From NCBI RefSeq assembly GCF_049587675.1, contig NZ_JBAVEJ010000137.1, positions 1-16,087 on the forward strand: DNA of 16,087 nt, in the 5' to 3' direction. The notes beneath the pieces were generated by a model. It saw only the letters and a list, made by a program, of their open reading frames with translations, was not told where the DNA came from and did no database searches. This document shows, in pieces, positions 5,590-13,122 of the stretch. The translations under genes were made by a program, and so were the position numbers. The stretch is from Sulfuricaulis sp049587675. Lineage in GTDB: Bacteria > Pseudomonadota > Gammaproteobacteria > Acidiferrobacterales > Sulfurifustaceae. Numbering within the stretch: the first letter of the stretch is position 1; each line of letters starts with the position of its first letter.

Positions 5590-8500
5590 TTACTTTTCCT
5601 TGCGGCGCGGTTGTGGCGCTTCAGGCGCCAGCTCACCCTGGCTGGGCGCCGCCGGCTTGCCCGCAACGAACTTCGCACTCAGGGATTCAAGCAGCCAGAA
5701 GAACAGCGGCGCAAAGAAGATCGCGACCCCGCTTGAGGCCAGAATCCCGCCGATGACTCCGGTGCCGATAGCCTGCAGGCTGTTGGCACCGGGACCGTAG
5801 GCCAGCGCGAGTGGCACGCAGCCCAGACCGAAGGCGAGCGAGGTCATTACGATTGCGCGAAAGCGCAGGCCCGCAGCCTCGATCGCCGCTTCGCGCGGCG
5901 GCATTCCGGCGCGTACACGCTCTAATGCAAACTCGCAGATCAGGATGGCATTCTTGGCGGACAGCCCCACGAGCGTAACCAGTCCCACCTGGAAGTAGAC
6001 GTCGTTGTCGAGCCCGCGTATCCAGGTGAGCAGCAGCGCGCCGAGTATCGCAAAGGGTACAGTTAGCACCACCGCCACAGGCACGGTCCATTTCTCGAAC
6101 TGCCCGGCGAGCAGCAGGAAAACGACGACCAGGCCGGCGACGAAAGCGATCGCGGAGGTGCCGCCCGATTCCTGCTCCATCTGTGCCTGGCCTGCCCAGG
6201 CATAGGAGAAATCGCCCGGCAGTGTTTCCCTGGCGACGGCCTCCATCGCCGCGAGGGCCTGGCCCGAGCTGTAGCCTGTGGCCGGCTCGCCGGTGATCTT
6301 CACTGCGGGGAAGCCGTTAAAGCGCTCCATCAATTTCGGCGCGGATATGTAGCGGACCGTGATGAGAGCCGACAAAGGCACCATGGCGCCGCTCTTCGAA
6401 CGCACGAAAACCTTGTTGAAATCCTCCGGATTGACGCGGTAATTGGCTTCGGCCTGCACCACCACCCACCATACGCGGCTGAACTGGCTGAACTGTCCGG
6501 CGACGCTGGAGCCGAAGAAGCCCTGCATTGTCTGGAACGCGTCCTGCACCGGCACGCCGAGGACTTCAGCCTTGTTGCGGTCGAGGTCGACGAACAGCTG
6601 TTGGGTCGCGCCGCGGAAGGTGGTGGTCAGGTTGGCGAGCTCCGGTCGCTTGCGCGCTGCGGCGAGGAATGCTTCCACCGACGTGCTGGTGGCGCGCACG
6701 TCGCCCGAGCCGCGGTTCTGCATGTAGAACTCGAAGCCGCCGGTCGTACCGAGGCCGGGTATCGACGGGGGGTTCACCGCAACGACGAAGCCCTCCTTGA
6801 GTTCCGCGAACTGGCGATTGAGCCGCGGCAGCACTTTGAAGCTGAGCAAGGAAGGGTCCGTGCGCTCGTCGAAGGGCTTCAGTGAGGGGAAGAAAATCGC
6901 GGCGTTGTTGCGGTAGGTACCGTCTATCATGCTGTAGCCGTTGACCACCGCCACATCCTGCACTGCGGGCTCGCTCGCGAGTATCTTTTCCACCTTCTCC
7001 ACCAGCGCCCCGACGTAGCCCTGGCTGGCGGTGTCGGGCGCCTCAACGACGATGAAGAAATAGCCCTGGTCTTCGTCGGGCACGAAGCTGCTTGGAAGGA
7101 TGCTGAACATGACGATGATGCCGGCGATCACGCCGGCGAAGGCCAGCAGCGCGATCGGCCAGCCCTGAATGAGACGCGCGACGCCGGAGACGTAGCCCCG
7201 GGTAAGGCGGTTAAAGCCGTTCTCGAACCAGCGGAAGAAGCCTTTCTTCTCGCCGTGGTGGGCCCTGATGATGATGGCGGCCAGCGCCGGCGACAGGGTC
7301 AGTGCCATCAGCCCCGAAATCACCACCGAGATGGCGATGGTGATCGCAAATTGCTGGTAGAGCGTGCCGGTGATCCCGCCGAGGAAAGCCACCGGCAGGA
7401 ACACCGCCACTAGCACCAGCACAATCGAGATCAGCGCGCCGGCGATCTCGCTCATTGCCCGCTTGGAGGCCTCCAGCGCCGACAGGCCGTGCTTGGTCAT
7501 ATTGACCTCAACGTTCTCTACCACCACGATGGCATCGTCCACCACCAGGCCGATGGCGAGGATCATGCCGAACATGGTCAGCATGTTGATCGAGAAGCCG
7601 AACAGGTGCATGCCGATGAAGGTACCGATGATAGACACCGGCACCGCAAGGATAGGGATGATGGTCGTGCGCAGCGACTGCAGGAACAGGAACACCACCG
7701 CGATCACCAGTACCACGGCCTCGATGAAGGTGTGCAATACCTTTTCGATCGAGTTGATCGTGAACAGGCTGGTATCGAGGGTGATCTTGTAGTCGAGGCC
7801 GGTGGGAAACTGCTTTTTCAGTTCCTCGAGCCGGGCGCGTACGGCGGTGGCGGTCGCTACCGCATTGGCGCCGGGCTGCTGATAGATGCCGATGGTGGTC
7901 GCGGCCTTGGCATTTACCCGGCTGGCGATTGAGTAGTCGCGCTTGGCGAGCTCGACGCGGCCGATGTCCCTGACGCGCACGATCGCCGTGCCTTCCTTGG
8001 CCGTGCGGACGATGATATTTTCGAACTCCTCCGGCTTGGTCAGCATGCCCTGCGCCGTGACGACGAAGGTCTGCAGAGTCCCCTTGGGCGAGGGCTCCGC
8101 GCCCATCTGGCCGATCCCGAAGGTCTGGTTCTGGCTCTGGATCGAAGCCGTCACATCCTGCACCGTGATGCCCAGTTGCGCCATCCGGTCGGGCCGCAGC
8201 CAGACCCGCATGGCGATATCGGGCAAACCGAATATCAGCGAGCGGTTGGCGCCGCGAACGCGCTTGAGTTCTTCCAGTACGTACAGGTTAGTGTAGTTGT
8301 CGATGTAGGTGGCGTCATAGCGGTCGTCGGGCGAGGAGATCGACACGATCATCATCAGGCTGGAGGATTGCTTCTCCACCGTCACACCCTGCTGCGACAC
8401 CGCCTGGGGAATGAGTGGCAGCGCCTGGCTGACGCGGTTCTGCACATTCACCTGGTCGATGTCGGGATCGCTTCCCGGCTTGAATATGACGTTGATGATG

Positions 8501-8766
8501 ACATTGCCGCTCGAGGAGCTGACCGAGTTGTAGTACAGCAGATTTTCGACGCCGTTGATCTGCGTCTCGATGGGCGCGGCGACCGTATTGGCGATCACCT
8601 CGGCGGTCGCGCCCGGATAACGCGCTTCCACCGTTATTTGCGGCGGCGCCATTTCCGGGTACTGCTCGATCGGGGCGACGAACATCGCGACCGCACCGCC
8701 GAGCACGATCAGGATTGAGATGACCGCCGAGAGGATCGGCCGGTCGATGAAGAAATGCGTGAACAC
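5590..8766 (-). CDS. RND multidrug efflux pump, HAE1 family (AcrB/MexB-like)
   Basis: This 1058-residue inner-membrane transporter exports hydrophobic or amphiphilic compounds by proton antiport. It opens with FFIDRPILSAVISILIVLGG, as HAE1 pumps do, and has the usual two halves of one plus five helices, each with a large periplasmic loop. The proton relay is intact: D410 and D411 in GLVVDDAIVVVENVE and K938 in GLSAKNAIL, matching D407/D408/K940 of AcrB. Length is typical. The start codon is GTG at 8766-8764 with a G-rich site (ACGGGGGGCGC) just upstream, 11 nt after the fusion-protein stop. The outer-membrane factor begins one base after its stop, so the three genes are a single operon. HAE1 pumps range over drugs, solvents and bile-like compounds; the sequence alone does not reveal the substrate. 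Confidence 0.96.
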   Translation of the reverse strand: MFTHFFIDRPILSAVISILIVLGGAVAMFVAPIEQYPEMAPPQITVEARYPGATAEVIANTVAAPIETQINGVENLLYYNSVSSSSGNVIINVIFKPGSDPDIDQVNVQNRVSQALPLIPQAVSQQGVTVEKQSSSLMMIVSISSPDDRYDATYIDNYTNLYVLEELKRVRGANRSLIFGLPDIAMRVWLRPDRMAQLGITVQDVTASIQSQNQTFGIGQMGAEPSPKGTLQTFVVTAQGMLTKPEEFENIIVRTAKEGTAIVRVRDIGRVELAKRDYSIASRVNAKAATTIGIYQQPGANAVATATAVRARLEELKKQFPTGLDYKITLDTSLFTINSIEKVLHTFIEAVVLVIAVVFLFLQSLRTTIIPILAVPVSIIGTFIGMHLFGFSINMLTMFGMILAIGLVVDDAIVVVENVEVNMTKHGLSALEASKRAMSEIAGALISIVLVLVAVFLPVAFLGGITGTLYQQFAITIAISVVISGLMALTLSPALAAIIIRAHHGEKKGFFRWFENGFNRLTRGYVSGVARLIQGWPIALLAFAGVIAGIIVMFSILPSSFVPDEDQGYFFIVVEAPDTASQGYVGALVEKVEKILASEPAVQDVAVVNGYSMIDGTYRNNAAIFFPSLKPFDERTDPSLLSFKVLPRLNRQFAELKEGFVVAVNPPSIPGLGTTGGFEFYMQNRGSGDVRATSTSVEAFLAAARKRPELANLTTTFRGATQQLFVDLDRNKAEVLGVPVQDAFQTMQGFFGSSVAGQFSQFSRVWWVVVQAEANYRVNPEDFNKVFVRSKSGAMVPLSALITVRYISAPKLMERFNGFPAVKITGEPATGYSSGQALAAMEAVARETLPGDFSYAWAGQAQMEQESGGTSAIAFVAGLVVVFLLLAGQFEKWTVPVAVVLTVPFAILGALLLTWIRGLDNDVYFQVGLVTLVGLSAKNAILICEFALERVRAGMPPREAAIEAAGLRFRAIVMTSLAFGLGCVPLALAYGPGANSLQAIGTGVIGGILASSGVAIFFAPLFFWLLESLSAKFVAGKPAAPSQGELAPEAPQPRRKEK

Positions 8767-8777
8767 GCGCCCCCCGT

Positions 8778-9938
8778 TTACTTCTTGGCCGGCTCGCCCG
8801 CGGCGGCCGTCGCCGCGCCGGGCTCGCGTATCCTGACCGGCTGGCCCGACGCGACCTTTAGCACACCCTCGACCACCACGCGGTCTCCCTTGTTCAGACC
8901 GGCCATGACCACGATGTCCTTGTCGCCCTGGTAGTCACCAACCACGATCGGGCGCACCTCTGCCGTGCCGTCCGGCTTGACCACGTATACGAGGTGGCCG
9001 TTCGGGCCTTGTTGCACGGCCAGCTGCGGAATCACAATGGCGTTCGGGCGCACCCCACCGCCCAGGATGGCAGTGACGAACATGCCGGGCTGCAGGTCCT
9101 TCTTCGGGTTGGCAATCACGGCGCGTATCATGAATGACGCGGTGTCCTGACTGAACGACGGATCCGCGAAGTTGATCTTGCCGGTGTGGGGGTAGGGCTT
9201 GCCGTCCGACAGGATGATATTGATCGTGTAATTCTGGTTCGATGGTGGCACGGCCATTCCTTTGTCCATCAGTTCGCGCCACTTTGCGAGCTGGTTCTGT
9301 GACACGCTGAACGTCACCCAGATCGGGTCGACCGCCGCAACGTAGGTCAGTTTGGCGCTTTCCGCTGTCGAGTTGATGTAGGCACCCTGTCGCTGCAGTG
9401 ACCGGCCGGCGAGTCCGGTCACCGGCGAGCGGATCGAGGTGTAACCGAGATTCAGCTCGGCCTCCTTCATCTTCGCCTCGGCGGAATACACGGCGGCGGA
9501 CGCGGACTCGAATTCGCCGGTCGACCTGTCCAGATCGGCGAGCGATAGCGCGTTCTGTTCGACCAGCGGCTTGACCCGGCCGAGATTCGCGCGCGCCGTG
9601 GTCAGGCGCGCCTGCTGCGCCGCAAGCTCGCCCTTGGCGGCGGCCAGCTGCGCCTCGTACGGCTTGGGATCGATTTGAAAAAGAAGCTGGCCCTGCTTGA
9701 CCAGCTTGCCCTCCTCGTAGGCGATGCGGTCGAGAAAGCCCGACACGCGCGCCACGATGTCCACCTGCCGCGAGCTCTCGGTCTGCGCGACGAATGTCGG
9801 TGCAAACGGCACCGTTTGCGGTTTGACGGTAACGATCGTCACTTCAGGCGCGGGCCGCTGCGTCTGGGCCGACTCACGCGAACAGGCAACGAAGGTGATG
9901 CCAACCATGACAACCACTGGGGCAATAAGCTTCATCAT
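8778..9938 (-). CDS. RND periplasmic adaptor (membrane fusion) lipoprotein, AcrA/MexA-like
   Basis: The 386-residue adaptor has a lipoprotein-type signal with C19 in FVACS, then the beta-barrel/lipoyl start TVKPQTVPFAPTFVAQTE, a lipoyl half motif (SGFLDRIAYEEGKLVKQGQL), an alpha-helical hairpin (about residues 90-145) and the second lipoyl half (LGYTSIRSPVTGLAGRSL). These are the domains of AcrA/MexA adaptors, which link the pump to the outer-membrane duct. Two adjacent ATGs (9938 and 9935) could serve as start; GGAG lies 9 nt before the first. That first ATG overlaps the TGA of a 24-codon ORF upstream as ATGA, which suggests translational coupling. It is the first full gene of the efflux operon. 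Family is certain; the F at the -3 lipobox position is unusual but tolerated. Confidence 0.94.
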   Translation of the reverse strand: MMKLIAPVVVMVGITFVACSRESAQTQRPAPEVTIVTVKPQTVPFAPTFVAQTESSRQVDIVARVSGFLDRIAYEEGKLVKQGQLLFQIDPKPYEAQLAAAKGELAAQQARLTTARANLGRVKPLVEQNALSLADLDRSTGEFESASAAVYSAEAKMKEAELNLGYTSIRSPVTGLAGRSLQRQGAYINSTAESAKLTYVAAVDPIWVTFSVSQNQLAKWRELMDKGMAVPPSNQNYTINIILSDGKPYPHTGKINFADPSFSQDTASFMIRAVIANPKKDLQPGMFVTAILGGGVRPNAIVIPQLAVQQGPNGHLVYVVKPDGTAEVRPIVVGDYQGDKDIVVMAGLNKGDRVVVEGVLKVASGQPVRIREPGAATAAAGEPAKK

Positions 9939-10009
9939 GCTGGGACTCCGAGCGCGAACGTGACCGGTATGAATATGAACAGCCAGTTAATGGAAGGCTT
10001 GATTCGCAT
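9935..10009 (-). CDS. 24-codon hydrophobic leader ORF, resembles N-terminus of a CaCA Ca2+/H+ antiporter
   Basis: The ATG at 10009-10007 has a good ribosome site (AGAAGGA 8 nt upstream) and opens MRIKPSINWLFIFIPVTF, ending ALGVPA with TGA at 9937-9935. The PS(I/L)NWLL.FIPV...L pattern is how proteobacterial CAX-type calcium/proton antiporters begin, so this may be the stub of such a gene left by a deletion; a full protein would be about 350 residues. Alternatively it is a leader peptide. Its stop overlaps the adaptor ATG as ATGA, and its ATG lies about 28 nt after the expected transcription start, so it should be the first frame translated on the efflux mRNA. The antiporter resemblance rests on short similarity recalled by eye. 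Confidence 0.5.
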   Translation of the reverse strand: MRIKPSINWLFIFIPVTFALGVPA

Positions 10010-10043
10010 CGCAATTTCCTTCTTCTTTTCGGGGACGCAAGAA

Positions 10044-10049
10044 ATTATA
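10044..10049 (-). promoter_or_regulatory. Candidate -10 box of the efflux operon promoter
   Basis: The minus strand reads TATAAT, a consensus -10 hexamer, in an AT-rich patch (GAAATATAATTTC) about 35 nt upstream of the leader ORF start. No good -35 hexamer stands 16-18 bp further upstream, so an activator may be needed. The rest of the 301-bp gap, 10060-10239, shows no gene or repeat I can support. Confidence 0.45.
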
Positions 10050-10239
10050 TTTCACGACAGAACGAAACTCGTCGATGGCCACATCGCCTTCGCACCGCTG
10101 TGAGGCACAAATTTAACGCAGCTGGAACCATGTGTTCCGCAACGCATCTCCCGTATGCGTCTATTGCAGATTGCGATTGGCCGCACCTTCTTTGAACGCT
10201 CGGAACTCATCGCAGGAAGTCCCGCAAAGAGCAGGTCCA

Positions 10240-10770
10240 TCAGTTCATAGACGGGCGTACTTCATACTCCTCCTTGAGTTCCTTGTTGTACTTCAAGACC
10301 TTGATCTCACCGAAGTCCTTGCTGAACAGCGGATAGCCCTTTTCGGCCCAGTCTGCGATGCCGCCTTTGACGAGGTAGACGTTCTTGTAGCCGTAGCGGT
10401 AGAGGAAGGAAGTGAAATACGTGGCCCGGTGCTGGGTGCGGCAGAAGACCCAGATCTCGGTATTCGGGTCAGGCCAGGTCTTTGGCACAAGATAAGGGTG
10501 ACCGGAACTGATGTTGTTTGATCCGTCGAGGTGTCCGGCATAAAACTCTGCGTACGAGCGGATGTCGAGAATGATGGCCTTGCTCTTCTTAGCCTGGACC
10601 TCCTGCCACTTCTTGTAGAGATCGTCAACAGAAGCGACGCGGTCCTTCGGAATAAGTGCCGATAGTTCTGCAAAGACCTTCTTCTCTTCGTCCGCAGGTG
10701 CCGCGAGGGTAATCGTGGGAATAAACAGAATCGTGACAGCGGCGAGACTCCACAGCCATGTTGAGTTCAT
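10240..10770 (-). CDS. Exported single-domain rhodanese (sulfurtransferase-like protein)
   Basis: A 176-residue protein with a Sec signal peptide (STWLWSLAAVTILFIPTITLAA, here given in part as LWSLAAVTILFIP; cleavage near residue 24) and one rhodanese domain from about residue 44 to 148. Landmarks are ILDIRSYAEFYAGHLDGSNN (substrate-loop approach), the active-site loop C110-R-T-Q-H-R-A and the closing motif VYLVKGGIADWAEKGYPL. The catalytic Cys is present with a six-residue loop, so sulfur transfer or polysulfide handling in the periplasm is plausible. AAGGAGG lies 8 nt before the ATG. The gene is alone, with a perfect FNR-type box upstream. It is richer in Lys and lower in GC than its neighbours, which may reflect transfer. 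The physiological sulfur donor is unknown. Confidence 0.88.
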   Translation of the reverse strand: MNSTWLWSLAAVTILFIPTITLAAPADEEKKVFAELSALIPKDRVASVDDLYKKWQEVQAKKSKAIILDIRSYAEFYAGHLDGSNNISSGHPYLVPKTWPDPNTEIWVFCRTQHRATYFTSFLYRYGYKNVYLVKGGIADWAEKGYPLFSKDFGEIKVLKYNKELKEEYEVRPSMN

Positions 10771-10838
10771 CGTTGCTTCCTCCTTTCAAGTTAAGGCATT
10801 AACGATACGTAACTTCAAGTAGCCTAACGCAAAAGTCA

Positions 10839-10852
10839 TTGATGCAAATCAA
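10839..10852. promoter_or_regulatory. FNR/Anr-type binding site
   Basis: The minus strand reads TTGATTTGCATCAA, a perfect TTGAT-N4-ATCAA palindrome as bound by FNR, Anr, Dnr and relatives. Its centre is about 75 nt upstream of the rhodanese start codon, which leaves room for a class II promoter (site near -41) and a leader of some 30 nt. It lies after the stop of the TRIC-like gene, so rhodanese is the only gene it is placed to control. No consensus -35 is visible, consistent with activation. Confidence 0.7.
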
Positions 10853-10872
10853 ACCATCATATTTCGCGTCGT

Positions 10873-11640
10873 TCACTCCTTGTCGCCGCCATGCTCCTGT
10901 TCCTGCTTGCGGGCCTCGTCGTCGGACATGCTGGTCTCCTTACCGTGACCGGCGAACCACGGACGCACCGCCTTGGTCTGCCAGTTGAACCAGATGGTCA
11001 GCACCCTGAATAAAAACGTCACGCCGATGGCGATGAGCGCGGACTGCGGGGCCGACAACCGCGTTCCGAGGATCAGGCCCACAAACAGGACGCTGCCGAA
11101 CACAGCCGCCAGAACATAGAACTGGCCGGGTTTCAGCATCAGCGGCTCGACGCGCACGATGATGTCGCGCAGCAGCCCGCCGCCGACGGCATTGATGGTC
11201 CCGACCATGATGGCGGCCGGGAGGCTCATGCTCGCGGCCAGCGCCTTCTGCACGCCAACCACGGCGTACGCGCCGAGCCCCAAGGCATCGATATAGGCGA
11301 TGGGTTTCTGGAAGCGCTCGATGAACCCGCCGATCGCCATGCCCACGAAACTGGCCAGCAGGACAGCGACCAAATAGCGGCCGTCGGCGACGATTGCCGG
11401 CGGACCCTGCTGGATGAACAGGCCGTCGCGGATCAGCGCGCCGCCGACACCGGTCACGAACGCCATGATGAACAGGCCGACGAAATCGTAGCCGCGGCGA
11501 ATCGCCGCCAGCGCCCCGGTGAGCGCGAAGAAAAACACCGCGCCCAGGTCGAAGATCACCGGGAGCTCGAACATCCCCCGCAGCGGATGCGCCTCCAGCA
11601 GGAGGTCGTGCCACAGCGCTTTGATCCAGTCGATATCCAT
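10873..11640 (-). CDS. TRIC/UPF0126 family cation-channel membrane protein
   Basis: The 255-residue protein shows the internal duplication of this family: repeat one with DLGAVFFFALTGALAAIRRG and GVGGALIRD (residues 64-72), repeat two with DALGLGAYAVVGVQKAL and AVGGGLLRD (151-159). The paired GxGGxxxRD motifs form the pore region in bacterial trimeric intracellular cation channels; seven membrane segments are expected. A charged tail from about residue 230 (DDEARKQEQEHGGDKE) is cytoplasmic or disordered. E. coli YicG and YadS belong to the same family; whether this one conducts cations or transports a small metabolite is open. No ribosome site is visible before the ATG at 11640; starting at residue 23 (MFELPVIF) would also keep the whole family domain. 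It is probably transcribed alone. Confidence 0.88.
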   Translation of the reverse strand: MDIDWIKALWHDLLLEAHPLRGMFELPVIFDLGAVFFFALTGALAAIRRGYDFVGLFIMAFVTGVGGALIRDGLFIQQGPPAIVADGRYLVAVLLASFVGMAIGGFIERFQKPIAYIDALGLGAYAVVGVQKALAASMSLPAAIMVGTINAVGGGLLRDIIVRVEPLMLKPGQFYVLAAVFGSVLFVGLILGTRLSAPQSALIAIGVTFLFRVLTIWFNWQTKAVRPWFAGHGKETSMSDDEARKQEQEHGGDKE

Positions 11641-11847
11641 CGGTCGGTGGATGAACCTGTAGTACTCTCGCCAGCCGCCGGCCGCGGCGGTCGGGCCCGG
11701 TCATTCAGCTGGCTTCTGGCGACGCCCGGAATGCCGGACAGCACGCGGGCGTCTCGTCACCGGCCGCCATGCAATCCGGTGTCCCGGAACCGTGGTGTTC
11801 GTGGAGGGCGGAAATACCACCCGCTCGCCATTACGCGGTACGCCGAT

Positions 11848-11875
11848 CCGGGCAGGTTCCCGGCATCCTGCCCGG
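11848..11875 (-). terminator. Hairpin downstream of the porin gene
   Basis: CCGGGCAGG and CCTGCCCGG form a perfect 9-bp stem with a 10-nt loop, starting 7 nt after the porin stop. It lacks a T-run. As the last element after the AspT/glutaminase/porin group it probably marks the operon end. The rest of the 242-bp gap up to the TRIC start holds nothing else clear. Confidence 0.5.
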
Positions 11876-11882
11876 TTCGCGG

Positions 11883-13064
11883 CTAGAAGTTGTACTTGGC
11901 CGAGAACTGGATACGGGTGTCGCTGCCGGTGTCGCCATTGTTGTTTTCGCGCTCGCCCCACAGCAGCTCCCCGCCGACCAGTATGTTCTTCGCCGGATAG
12001 TGCAGCAGGTTCGCCGACATATACTGGCCCTTGCTGTATGCGTTTGCCAGTTGTCCGCCGGAATTGTCTTGCGACGTTTCACTGTAGCCGACCGAACTGC
12101 TCCACTTGGCATCCCAGTAGTGGTCGTAATACAGGAGCACTCCGAGGATCGGCAACGCTTCGGCGTTACCGTTACCGTCGGGCGCCAGATCATTGCCACC
12201 ATCGTTGAAGTAGTTCGCGATACCATGGCCGTAGGCGACCTGCATCAGCAAATTGTCCTTCCCCACGGTATGGATGGCGCTGCTCATGTTGATGCCCCAG
12301 CCGGTCTCGTGGCCCGACACGCTTTGGTCGGGTGTATCGAAACCGAGCCAACGCAGAATGCCGGCGGCCTGGACGTGGCCCCAGCCCCCATCCATGCGGA
12401 GCTGACCAGTCACGTCCGGATACCTGTTCCAGCTATTTACCGCGAGCGTGGGATCGATCACGGTAGCTTGCCCGGCGTCAATGGCCGAGCCCGGAGCCTC
12501 AAGCGCGACCGCGGCCTTCATCCCGTCCTGCTTCAAGAACGTCCAGCGCCCCTGGATATTGCGGAAGAAGATCATGCCGGTCGGCCCCCAGTAGTCGATG
12601 GTGTTGGGGAACACGTCTCCGTCCATGAACAGGCTGTTGGTCTGCCCCGCCAGGAATTGGCCGATCTCGCCGTAGGCATGGCGCAACCGGATCGTGGTTT
12701 TGCCTGCATCCGGACCGACGCCGAACATGTCGAACTCGAACTTCGTCTTGAGTTCGCCCAGCTCGGTGGGGATAAAGCCGTTAAAGCCCAAACGGGACTG
12801 GCGAATGCTGAAGACGGTTTCGCCATCCTCGCCGCAACCCGGATCGCCCGGGCAGTTCACCGGTATCCTGGAAGGACGCAGCGTGGAGTTCCAGGAGGGA
12901 TCCATACGATCGAAGTCGTAGATGGCGTCCGTCTGGATAAACCCGTAGATCTCCAAGCCCGCCTTGTCCCCGGGCGCGGCCTGGACTGTCGCGGCAGCGC
13001 CGATGACTGCCAGCGCTGCGGTGCTGACCGCCAGGATTCGGGGTATGTATCTGGTCGTTTTCAT
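11883..13064 (-). CDS. DcaP-like outer-membrane porin
   Basis: The start at 13064 follows AGGAG by 8 nt and begins a classic signal peptide (IPRILAVSTAALAVIGAA, cleaved near VQA at residue 29). The mature part begins LEIYGFIQTDAIYDFDRMDP and continues with FSIRQSRLGFNGFIPTELG, KTKFEFDMFG and the GQTNSLFMDGDVFPNTIDYWGP region (quoted from its start GQTNSLFMD), the pattern of DcaP-type trimeric porins that admit small negatively charged or dicarboxylic substrates. The C-terminus is KYNF, ending in the Phe used by the BAM machinery. At 393 residues it has the expected length. It lies 58 nt downstream of the glutaminase stop, same strand, and probably belongs to the same transcript, which suggests uptake of amino or dicarboxylic acids. 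Confidence 0.85.
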   Translation of the reverse strand: MKTTRYIPRILAVSTAALAVIGAAATVQAAPGDKAGLEIYGFIQTDAIYDFDRMDPSWNSTLRPSRIPVNCPGDPGCGEDGETVFSIRQSRLGFNGFIPTELGELKTKFEFDMFGVGPDAGKTTIRLRHAYGEIGQFLAGQTNSLFMDGDVFPNTIDYWGPTGMIFFRNIQGRWTFLKQDGMKAAVALEAPGSAIDAGQATVIDPTLAVNSWNRYPDVTGQLRMDGGWGHVQAAGILRWLGFDTPDQSVSGHETGWGINMSSAIHTVGKDNLLMQVAYGHGIANYFNDGGNDLAPDGNGNAEALPILGVLLYYDHYWDAKWSSSVGYSETSQDNSGGQLANAYSKGQYMSANLLHYPAKNILVGGELLWGERENNNGDTGSDTRIQFSAKYNF

Positions 13065-13122
13065 AGAGTTTCTCCTGTCAGAAAAATTATCGGTTGTGCA
13101 GGGACGGCACTTCGCCCGGCAC

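Noticed and set aside
10052..10240. 62-codon minus-strand frame right after the rhodanese stop
   Set aside because: No ribosome site, no recognisable motif, and it runs into the efflux promoter region.
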